Source: Undaria pinnatifida (Eukaryota > Sar > Phaeophyceae > Laminariales > Alariaceae). Taken from it: DNA of 64,000 bases. Shown piece after piece: positions 25,511 through 35,900 of the stretch. The notes under the pieces were generated by a model that saw nothing but the letters and a program-made list of their open reading frames with translations, was not told the origin of the DNA and searched no databases. Position numbers and translations under genes: made by a program. The DNA is taken from contig JABAKD010000007.1 of NCBI GenBank assembly GCA_012845835.1, positions 11,707,511 through 11,771,510 on the forward strand, read 5' to 3'. Within the stretch, counting starts at the first letter, position 1; each line of letters begins with the position of its first letter.

Positions 25511-26762
25511 TCAGTCGTTGAAATTTTTTGAAACGGACCCCGTGACAATCGTGTCTTTCACCAACAACGGCGGCTGCGTCTGAGCTACAATTTCCAACAC
25601 TCCGTCACGAAATACACCTCAGCAGACTGTTTACAGACAAGTAGCGGCGGTCATTTACGTTTGGTGTCCCACGAATCATACCATCGCACGAGCTGCTTGC
25701 AGTGCGTTGCTGACGAAACATGTTGATCGTAACGAACCTAAAACATACGACGCATATGGAGAGGTTGTCAAACCTTTTCGACGATTCCGGACATTCCAAA
25801 CGAAAACCAAAGAGGTTTTAAAATTGTCTAATATATAACGCTGTGGTTGTGCAACCTTAATAGATCGCCGCACTGAGCATTTTCACGATATGTGGTCCAA
25901 CGGTGGACTGTCTTGCGAACGTTCTAAAATTTTTGTCGACATTCGACGCGACTGCAACACGCCACCATACCATCCGCCGTTTCCCTCCCAACACGTCTGC
26001 GGGCAAAGAGCTGTTTTGTGGTGCCGAGTTGGTACGGTAAAGCTTACCCAGACATCACTCGCACGCTCATGAACATGTATTTAATCCTCACTTAATCATT
26101 ATTGTCCTGCTATAAAAAAGTCGCCAATCATCGGTTTCGCATCGTATGGGGTATTTTCCTCGTGTCGTTTTGAATTGATCGATCCACATCCTTGCTGCTG
26201 GCGCGTTAATGTGCAGCTTTATGAAGGGTAACGTTCATTTCGTGTAATATATACATACGTCCTAGAATGTGTCGAAGGTTTGGCAGTGTACGCTGTAAAT
26301 CAAGTATCGAGTACGCTGCCATAGATTGCATCCGAATACAACCCGCCCACTCAACATACGACCAGTATATAAAACACAGTACACGATACTCGCGTGGGTG
26401 TATCTGCAGCAGAGAACGCGGTGCGGGTGATATTGTCGCAATGTATTTATCGATCCACTGGGGGCATTCTCGTTGATCGGTTAAATACAGGCAGGAGACA
26501 AGTTGTCAAACTACGGCATGCTTAGTTCCATTAAACGGCTTCTGTGACCGGTGGGTGGTTGACGTCGATCGGCGCAATACTAGTGTGATTACTTATCTTT
26601 GACGATACAGTATTGACTGTAGGACGACAAGTACTATCGACCTCTACACTGTGTTCCACCAGTCGCTTGTCGTCAATCATTGATTTACTTGCCGTATCGA
26701 TGAGGGGCGTTCAATGGGGTTTCTATTTCGTGGTTACTCAGATACTCATGTGAGGGTACTGA

Positions 26763-27038
26763 CCCAGCCTACGGTATTGTAGTATCATAAGCCTATTTTT
26801 ACTACCGGACTTGAGCCACTCGCGCGAGTGGCTCTGTTTTCATGGACAAAAAAATGCTTGATGTGAGTAGTTTTGGCGCCGCGTAGATACCCATTCAAAC
26901 ATGCGGATTGATTTCGTCTAATATAGCATATCAAGAAACCGAAAGACCGCAAAGGACCAGACAGGTTACTCCTGCGGGTGACGCCGAGCCACTGCCAAAA
27001 ATAGTGCCTAAACTGGGATCCCCCTATCGTAGCCAGGG
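26763..27038. mobile_element. MITE family M1, copy c
   Basis: Left end CCAGCCTACGGTATTGTAG and right end CCCCCTATCGTAGCCAGG are imperfect inverted repeats. At 26813-26834 there is a perfect 22 bp palindrome made of GAGCCACTCGC and its exact reverse complement. A second GCGGGTGACGCCGAGCCACTG block lies near the right end, as in copy a. The inner GCGGATTGATTTCGTC block is shared with copy a. Confidence 0.75.
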
Positions 27039-27593
27039 TCATTCAGGTGATAATTTATGGATAACATACGCTTGGGTGGTTCGCAAAGGGTGCGAGGCTG
27101 CCACCGAATTCCTTCGTGACCGCTTTTTTAGCTTGGAATATATGTTTAAAAGCAACTATGCCGCAGTAGTCATTTTGCGTTATGTCGGAAACATTAGGCC
27201 AGCAAACACGCAGAAACCGCTAGCCTATAAAGTTCACCAAGTTGCCTGACCGTTGATGACGTTTATCAGACAAGAACAGATGCAGAGTATACACGTTTTT
27301 GACAAATGATAAACATAAAGTTACAGTGAATAAAGTGTGTACGATACGTTCGTCACTACCACCCTTTTGATATATTTGTATATCAGTACGATCGAGAACG
27401 CAAGCCATCCGGACGGAGTGCCACATCAACGAACCTCGTCACTTCCCATATGACGACACCGTCAAAATATATCCTCCGTTTTGTATTGCCGTCGACGGTG
27501 TGGCCAACAGCAGTGACGTGCGCTATGAAAGTTTGGCCCTGTCTACTTGTAAAATATATTGCAAATCGCGATGAACCGTGAAAAATTTTGCAG

Positions 27594-27671
27594 GTGCTCT
27601 GTACACGCGGGAAGGGATGGTTACCATCGATGGCAAGGCAAATTTCGTCAACAACTCGGCAGCTAGCGGAG
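27594..27671 (+). CDS. Pmp-type repeat exon 6 (single repeat)
   Basis: A 78 bp exon, acceptor …aaaattttgcag, donor gtgaga, phase 1 at both ends. It encodes G-ALYTREGMVTIDGKA, then NFVNNSAASGG. This is almost a textbook Pmp repeat: GALY, a short polar turn, a hydrophobic strand, then NF-V-NN-S-A-x-x-GG. Together with the exon at 8089 it defines a 78 bp length class within the series. Confidence 0.72.
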
Positions 27672-27873
27672 GTGAGAGATACCTCGGCATACTTCAACGG
27701 CGCGCCCACGCATTTACCCTCAGCTGTTGTTGGCATTAGAATCACGACACAACGTTCAACAAGAATTGTTAAAAGTATTAGTTCGAATGTGACGTACACG
27801 GAAGAGATTGCCTCTACATTCCGGTAGCTGTTCGACCATCACCACAAACTGAAACCTCACCGTTGTGCTATAT

Positions 27874-28132
27874 ATACCACGGCAGGGGTGCCGCAGATTC
27901 TAAGAGTTTTCCGGGCTCCTAAAACGAGGAGCTAGCCTAATATCTCACCTGAACAACGACTTGAAAGGCATTCGTTCCCGCCACCCGACCAAACCCCTGT
28001 GCCTTAGTCTTAAAACAATATGTACTCGCAAAGAAACTTGACTAACCGGTAGTTCCACTCTTGAGAGGAGCTCAATCCGAACCATATACCTTTCTTTGGC
28101 TATAAACTGCAGCCCTTACAGTGGGATGATTA
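27874..28132. mobile_element. MITE family M3, copy c
   Basis: Diverged copy: left end ACCACGGCAGGGG, right end CCCTTACAGTGGGATGAT. Inner near-palindromes TCCTAAAACGAGGAGC and a TCGTTCCCGCC-CCGACCAAACC block are in the family order. Confidence 0.65.
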
Positions 28133-28674
28133 CTTTTTGACCCTTACAAACCGGAGTACGGTCCGTAGTGCATTTTGTCACCGAACGTATTCGGATGTAA
28201 GCCATATTGTAGGACGAAGCAAAATCGTACCAGCGGAATATGCAAGCGAAATATTAGAACACTCTGATGTTGGTGTACACAAGGACTACGCACTGGGTAG
28301 GATATTACTGTTTTGCTAGTGTTTTATACGTGGTGTATGTGTACGCATATGCTGGACGAAGCACGTCATGTGCCCCACGTGTATATGTGGTTGCTTTGCA
28401 TGTAAAGTATTTCAGTCGAATGGACCAAGATGACGACATATTTGAGCTCTTCTACATCATTAGCGATTGCACGTCATTGACCGAACCGGTTCTGACCGGT
28501 AAGGACCTTCAAGAGTGACCATCTAACAGTGAGTCTAGTCACCTTTCCAGTAATGTTTTTTCAAGTGGCTAGGTCGTAGAAAAGTATGGTCATGTTTCCC
28601 AGGGCGTAGAAATGTATGGTCGTGTTTGGTCGTGTTGCCCCAACGAATTCTTTCGAAGTAATAATTTGGGGGTA

Positions 28675-28743
28675 AGATATTGAACTCCACATGATAGGAG
28701 CTCAGAAATTTTCTGCTGCACCCCTACCATGCAAAGGATGACC
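28675..28743. mobile_element. MITE family M3, fragment d
   Basis: Only the right part remains: ACTCCACATGATAGGAGCTC, then CACCCCTACCATGCAAAGGATGAC. The left half is missing. M2b begins 33 bp further on. Confidence 0.5.
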
Positions 28744-28775
28744 CTTGATATAAAAAAATAGTTCTCAAGGGCTGA

Positions 28776-29008
28776 TTCTACGATAGGTCCCCCCACAACC
28801 AGCGAGTTTCTTTAGCAAATGTTTATGGCTGCTCGACACAAGGAGGGGTACTATTGAAAGGGAATAGTTGTACGATTTCTCGTGCGCGATAGTCTATCGA
28901 TCGATATTGTCGGGGTGTCGAGGGACAGCGTATTTCAGGAGATACGACCGGTAGCTGGTTTTGAAACCGGCCATTTCGTTGAACAAACGTTGGGGGGCTA
29001 CGTAGAAC
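28776..29008. mobile_element. MITE family M2, copy b
   Basis: Inverse orientation to copy a. Starts TTCTACGATAGG and ends GGGGGGCTACGTAGAA. Shares ATGGCTGCTCGA, the GAGATACGACCGGTAGCTGG-like hairpin segment, and CATTTCGTTGAA with copies a and c. Confidence 0.75.
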
Positions 29009-31042
29009 GACGTCAAAGAACTATGCACGCAGTAAAAACATCACTAAGCTTAACAAACAAGCGCAATTATCAGTACTTAAGATTTGAGAGGTTGGGATGT
29101 GACCAGTGCCGGCTCGTGTATGTCCTTGTTGCATATGGACTACTGATTTCATCAATTTAATGCTGCTGTCAGCGTTGTTCATCTCCCGTGTAATCATTAT
29201 TTTTATTTGGTGATACTCAGTGACTGGTATTTTTCGATGTTTTCTGACGGCAGTTTCGATCGGCAGAAATGTTCAGCTTGTTTTCTACAACATTTTTCGA
29301 TAAGGATATTACCTCTCGTCACGTTCTGGTTCCGCCGTCAGGTAACTTTACATACTCATTCTGAGACTTTCGTATACTTATCATTTGGTAGGTTGTTAGA
29401 CATTGCATTATCGGGAATTATTTCCAAACGCTCGTTTATGAAGAAGACAAGGAGGATCCAGTCGGCTTGAAAGACTCAACGGTGATGTTGACGAAGGAAA
29501 CGTGTTCCGTATCTAACGTTTGGTATTCCATCGATTCCTACGGTCAAGTATATTAAAGTACAGCTTCGCATATCTTTGACAGAATATTCGTGACATCTAT
29601 CGCCCGAATAGCACCTACCAACTCGCACCGTAAAATATTGAAAACAGTATCATTTTTTTTTCAAACCCCATCTCAGAATACATGTACGACCTACTCTAAC
29701 CCTTTATATCTTTACCTGAACTTTGGCAGACACACCACATGTGGAACGAGTGTTGCACGCATGTAATCGTCAATGTGGCTTGCCGTTCTCGTGTTATCTA
29801 AATCATTCTTAGGAAGATGGTCGACGCCATTGTGAGAAGTGCCGGCATGACGTGATTCCCCGCGGATACGCGGACTTGGATAGTCACCATTAATACAATT
29901 GGGGCAGGCATCGTATCAAGTGAAGGATGCTTTTAACGCAGCGCCTACAGAAGTAAGGGTACGCAACCAGTTCAACTTGCGCAATTATTTCACTATTGGA
30001 ATCAGCATTTTGGCGCACTCCAGTAACTTGACGTTGGTGTTGATTAAGCCTAATGTCACGAATGGTTCCAGTTTCGACTTAGGCACCGCTGTGGAAAGTG
30101 CGCTTGTTACAGATGCCAGTGCTCTCACGATATGATACATATAACAACAGCATATTAATCACGGTCATGGCACGTGACCGTACTGCGTGCGTTGACATCA
30201 GCGCTCAACGGGAATGTAATGTTTGCAATGTATACTTTTTTAACCTGTAAATACATCGACAGTGTCGTATCTCATTCGGAATCGAACGTGGATAGCCGTG
30301 TTAAGGCAGTGGGATGTTGCCGGCTACGCCACCGGTACGCGTGAAAAGCTACACGTCGTCAGTGGGCCCGAACGACATGTACACGCACGCGATGACAGGG
30401 TCGTTTGCGCGGTGCTCGCCGACGTTGTTTGTTCTTATTGTCAATTACAACACCTGTTCAGAGATCAAGTCGACTTTCATTACTGGCTTGTTCCACGTGA
30501 TCATCAAACAGAGAGCGTTGCACAATATCTCCGCGTCATTGCTCACTATGATAGGTAAAACACGAAATAGAAGCGTACGTCGTCAGTTATACCCGCCCGG
30601 TAGAAATTCCGGGATAATGCCTGAATACTGCTACTGGGAATGTGCGAAATTATATATGCATTCGAGTCTGGGATATATCGAGCACGCTCATAATCCCGTG
30701 AAAACATTTTTCGGAATTGACCGCTTCCCTCGAACAACCAACTTTGTTAAACACGTTTCGTCGTATATTTTTCCTAATCTTCAGACAGATGCAAGCAAGT
30801 GGCTCAATGTATGACGTTGCCTCATGGGAAGGTGCCAACTGTGGTGGAGAAGCGCTCATATATCGGTCCATATCTGTGCGACAGTATAGATTCTATGATT
30901 TACATGTACCGGGGTTGAACCTCTCATAACGTTTCGACGCTTGGAGATACTGTTTAGATGAAGACGTGTGCACTACATCTTATTATTGTATTTTTGATAT
31001 AAGACTAACACCCTTGCCTTATGCGTCCCACGATACCCACAG

Positions 31043-31123
31043 GTGCAATATATTGCTTCATGAGCAACTTTACTGTGGCGGGTGCAATGTCCTTTACTGG
31101 TGACCTGGCTGCTACAGAAGAAG
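31043..31123 (+). CDS. Pmp-type repeat exon 7 (single repeat)
   Basis: An 81 bp exon, acceptor …acgatacccacag, donor gtaaag, phase 1 in and out. It reads G-AIYCFMSNFTVAGAM, then SFTGDLAATEEG. The start (GAIY) is ideal, while the end lacks the Asn and one Gly of the consensus, so it is the most diverged of the seven. It lies 1.8 kb upstream of the candidate first exon of the membrane-protein gene. Confidence 0.6.
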
Positions 31124-31512
31124 GTAAAGAGTGATGAACGAACAAATTCCGTACCGACTCGAATCACGGCTGGAACGCTTTCGGTACACCCCACATATTC
31201 TAAAAATATTTTTGTGCTGACCAGTGTTGGCAAAAATATAACCTCAAATATTTTTTTTATTTCTGGTCCAGAATAAACTCTTCACGACAGCCGTCATGCA
31301 TATCATAAGTGTTATAATCGGGGTGTCACAGTATATATATAGACTTTCCGTAAAGAATGCAGCCTTGCGTCTTCTGCCCGGCATTTCTGGTGGTGTTTCA
31401 CAACCTTCCAACGGAGTCGTCTTTCTATATTCGGCATTACAGTGAATCCATACGTGGCACATACTTTAGTCGTCATCAAAAGAATGTAGTGAATTGAACA
31501 TCGGTATAGATG

Positions 31513-31580
31513 CTGTCGGAGGTTCGATGATTAACCTCAAATGTTCCTGTCGGAGGTTCGATGATTAACCTCAAATGTTC
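31513..31580. repeat. Perfect tandem duplication of 34 bp
   Basis: Two identical adjacent copies, each starting CTGTCGGAGGTTCGATG and ending CTCAAATGTTC. No divergence, so it is recent (or an assembly duplication). Confidence 0.95.
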
Positions 31581-32262
31581 CGTCTCGCGCTACAAGAGGT
31601 AACTGCATTATTCAATTTTGCGCACTTTACGTTAGCCCAAACAAAAAAAATAGAATCAAGGAAAACTAGTGAGAAAGTTTGATAATGCTACTGCAAAAGT
31701 ATACGATAAGAATAATAAACAAATTCCGCCAGCCGTGAGATCGAACATTTCGTCGATTTTAATATTTGCAAGATGTGGTTGATACTCCGATCGCCCGTAT
31801 TGCTGGGTGTGTATCGTCAATAAGAATATAAAGGTTGGGGACTCCCCTTAAAGGTAAATACAGCCTAGCTTGTACCAGGTCATGCCAATCAATCTGTTCG
31901 TGGCAACTATAACACCCGGCCTTGTGGGGGATAAAATATGACAGCTAGCTAGCTGTGGATTGCACCAGTACATCATGTATATCCTGTAGGCGTATGACCG
32001 GTGGGGGGAGGGGGGCATCTATAGCAGGGACATATATCATACATGAACAGTAGCATAGCGGTTGCGCAGTGCTAGTATGTGACGTTGGGGGCGGTGGGGA
32101 AAGGGTGAGGGGGTAAACTGAAACTCGACCATGTGAATGAATTGAGTGGAGGAGCTGCTGCACGTCGGGCTCGAATGAAAAGTAGATTATGTCACCTGTC
32201 CCTGTGTCGGGTAGTAGTCGTTAAACTGTTGCCGATTTTGATTTTCTGTGTGGCGTTGGTGG

Positions 32263-32323
32263 AGGCAGGAGGGAGGGAGGGAGGGAGGGAGGGGGGGTTA
32301 GTGGAGGGGGGTGACGGGGGTGA
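32263..32323 (+). repeat. GGGA tandem run, G-quadruplex-prone
   Basis: About six GGGA units end in a run of seven G, followed by more G tracts (GGAGGGGGGTGACGGGGG). It meets the G3+N1-7 pattern many times over. It lies about 0.6 kb upstream of the candidate start codon at 32943. Confidence 0.8.
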
Positions 32324-32867
32324 ATGAGAGCCAAATATTCCATGTACCTGCATGCTGAATGAAAATGCCCAATATTTCAAAGGAAACTTACAGGGTGGAC
32401 GAAAGAAAACTGTTGTACGTGAGGTTGGTTTGACGGTAATGTTATTATCATAGTCGTTTCTGATTCCCGAATAAAGAAGATCAATACTTATGGTATGCTG
32501 TTGTTTTGTTATTTTTCTGTGTTTACCCTTGAATTTAATTAAGATCGCCTAATTGAATATGCGATGGAGTGGCCTGAGATATAGACAAACATTGCAGACC
32601 TAATAAGCCTTTCGGGTTGACCTACAGTTAATAGAGCAACCATGCCTGGGTATGGGTAATAGGACAACCATGGCTGGCAATCTAGGTGATAATCAGATAT
32701 AGTACAGAATATGATAATTTTTAAGGTCGTATATAGGTCCATTGCGTATTTCGATGCGGGGATGGGGTAGTCGGACACAAGAGTATGATAGAACGTTCGG
32801 CACAGCACTTCCGAATATGACGACCACTTTAGAGTGACTTGCCAGGTAGCTACCCACGTAGTGCTGC

Positions 32868-32874
32868 TATATAG
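32868..32874 (+). promoter_or_regulatory. TATA-like box upstream of the membrane-protein gene
   Basis: TATATAG about 69 bp before the candidate ATG at 32943. Plausible core promoter for the gene model, but such strings are common in this AT-rich DNA. Confidence 0.3.
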
Positions 32875-32942
32875 TCTACTCAATAAAAAAATACACGACA
32901 ACAAATTGTCCCGAGAATTTGGTGTTCGTTTACATACGCAGC

Positions 32943-35900
32943 ATGTCGTCGATCAAAATTTCATTTCTTGTCACGAGTATTGTTTTGGGGGGCTTCAACA
33001 TATTCTGCGCAGACCGAACGGTGGTTGAAAAACCGCTTGCTTACTGCGTGCATGCCCGTATGTTCACGAAAGCTATGTTAAACTCGGTTATTTATTCTTC
33101 ATACGCCGTTTGAACGCTTTAAGTAACCATCAATAACGGATATGTAAACATTAATGTATTTTTCTTGCTGATCGCTGTACCGACTTCGTGGGTTATCACG
33201 AATACTTCCTCGATAAGTCATGTCAACGGTTTACGAACCGAGATTGGCGGTGTTGAGGTTGACGCAGTGTCGTTAAAAAATATGTACGTTGTATTGTACT
33301 GAACTGCCATAAACATATTCTCTTAGTCTAGTCTATAGAAAGAACAATTAGGTTCATGTAACCGGTCGCGATTACGCTGCACAGCGCTTGGATCGTTGAC
33401 ATGATGTACTGCAAACTCGCGCGCGACTAATTGAAGGGCACCTAGCTACAGCTTTTAAATGCCTGCACAAGGCTTCTACTCAGCGTGAAGTTTGGCACCA
33501 GCGTCGCTGGTGGCCTTGACACGGAGAAACCTGAACCGTTGACGAAACCGACAATTACCCTGTTACAAAAGCATTGCTCCTGGTCGCATAATTGACCTGG
33601 GACTTATCTGCTCAGCTTGGACCTACTACAAGGCAACGATGACAAGCATAGCTCAAACTCGTTTCGCGCATCCAACTGCGTCTAATATTCTGCCGGTGCC
33701 ATGGGAGTTATGAGCTTCGCGTTATCTTGGACCGTCACCTTCATTAACAATACTGCTTCGAATCAGCGGTTGAATCGTTGACATGATGTACTGCAAACTC
33801 GCGCACGACCAGTTGGAGCGCACCCAGCTACAGCTTTTAGATGCCTACATAAGGTGACCTTGACACTGAGAAACCTGAAGTGTTGACGAAACCGACATTT
33901 AACCTGTTACAAAGGCATTGTTCTTGCTCGTATTATTGACCCGCAATATGTCTGCTCAGCTTGGACCTATTACAAGGCAACAACCACAAGAATAGCTCAC
34001 ACTCGTTTCGCGCATCCAACTGCATCTACTATTCTGCAGGTGCCATGGGAGTTATGAGTTTCGCGTTATCTCGGACTATCACCTTCATTAACAATACTGC
34101 TTCGAGTTTCGGGGGCGCCATGCACATCGTGTCACCCACACAACTTGAAGTGAGCGGTTCAAGATTTGAGTCGAATTTAGCATCTGTTGGCGGAGCCATC
34201 TACATTTTGGATGGGAATGAAGCTTACGCATTTTTCAGCGCATGCGTATTTAAAAGCAACGAGGCTACAGACGGCGGTGCTTTCTATTCTCAGCGGGGCC
34301 CGGGCATGGACATTTTCAGCACGTCCCTATTTCTCTCCAACTTCGCACGTGAGTCGCTGATAGTGACCATGTTGAACAGAGGGTTTAACGAGGGAGAAAT
34401 ATTCTCTTGCTTACGATACACTTTCTCTTTTTACACTTTTCATGTACTCACAAAACTGGGTTTGAAATATAAATTTGATGTAGGACGTACATTTGCCTTC
34501 GGTGGCGGTAGATTGAATGATATTGCGTAAAAGATGGGATGGAAACGTTGATACTGCTTGGTGCCTCTCATTAACATTCTATGGCATGAAGCGAACTCAA
34601 CAATATACCTCATGATCCCAATACTCCTTGAAAAAATATACCAATTTGCAGAGTGCAAGGTATAGCGCTCGAGCCCAAGGCATCATCTGATGACGATCCA
34701 ACGGTACTTCTTACTTTCATGGCAATTCAGGTGTTTCAGGAGGAGCGGTGTATCATACGGGATCCATGCAAGCGTTCAGCACAACCTTTACTGAGAACAA
34801 GGCTGGAATAGAAGGCCCCGCGATCATCAGCATTGGTTTGCTGGAAAAGTTACTCGATGTCTCGTTTCTCGACAACGCTTACTACTGCAGTGGAGGCGAG
34901 TTCGGCTATATCGTCGCAAACGAGGCAAGATTGAATATAGAAGTTCGAACTGCTCATTTCCTGGAAAGGCCACATTGGTGTGGAACGTGTGCCGCTTGTG
35001 TTGATGTAGAACCCGGGTTACGGCATTTCTCACTCAAACGGTTGCAACCGCCCGCAGGCTGTGCACCAACTGCACCTCCACAGGAAATGCAAAAATAACC
35101 CGACGCCCGACAACGCAAAGGAGGATGTCTTTGGTATCTAAGGCTGTATCGTGGGCGCCTTTAATGTTCCACGAGCATCTTGGTGCAGTTGGCATCATTG
35201 TGCACGACGGTGCATAGACAACATTCCTGAATAATTTGGTGTGCCCCGTTGATGCAACACCATGTGCGCTACAGGTTGAGACGCAGCAGAAAACTTTCTG
35301 CAGCGATTGCTTTCAGGAGGTTTGTGCACGATGCTCAAGCGGTGACGATGTCCTCATGACGTTCGAATCCGTCCGATGCTGTGGCTACCCTGTCTGTTCC
35401 AAGACGCCCGTCGGATCAAGGGCCGTGTCAAACGGTGCCACCGTCGAGACCCTTTACCTAGAGAAAGGCTACTTCCGAACATCAAAAATAAGCATCTCTG
35501 TGCTCAGGTGTTTCCAGGAGAAGGCATGCCTTGGCGGCACTGATGTCAATTTGTACTGTGCTCTTGGCTACAAGGGACCATGTGAGAAAATTTCAGAGGG
35601 CCTTTTGTTTTCGTGACAAAGAAAGTCCTACATTAATATGTACGTAAACACTATCGCAGCCACCTACCTCGGATCACCCAGTGCATTCGCCGGTCCACAC
35701 ATAACTTAGCAGTGTTGACGGCAAATATGCAGCCACGTGCATGCCCGTCTGTTGTTAAATATATGCCAATTTTATACCTGTAGAACCATGCTTCGAAGCA
35801 TGTCGCATCTCCAGCCCCAGAACCCAATGATAGTTGGCAACGTATATCACCAGCTATCAGCGTGCACGGAAAAAAAGATCCGCGGTGTTTCCAGGGGGTT

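Larger units (their letters stand above)
24222..27593. other. Presumed intron or intergenic stretch
   Basis: 3.4 kb with MITE M2a (25269) and MITE M1c (26763). No gene recognised; the 191-codon open frame near 24933-25508 is largely MITE sequence. Confidence 0.4.
27672..31042. other. Presumed intron or intergenic stretch
   Basis: 3.4 kb containing M3c (27874), an M3 fragment (28675) and M2b (28776). Open frames near 28267, 29899 and 30314 have no recognisable domain. No other feature supported. Confidence 0.4.
31124..32942. other. Non-coding stretch upstream of the membrane-protein gene
   Basis: Contains a tandem 34 bp duplication (31513), G-rich repeats (32263) and a TATA-like box (32868). 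No gene recognised. Confidence 0.4.

Noticed and set aside
29917..29952. Segment reading GIVSSEGCF before a gtaagg donor
   Set aside because: A stop or a frameshift is required within it and the phases do not match the other exons.
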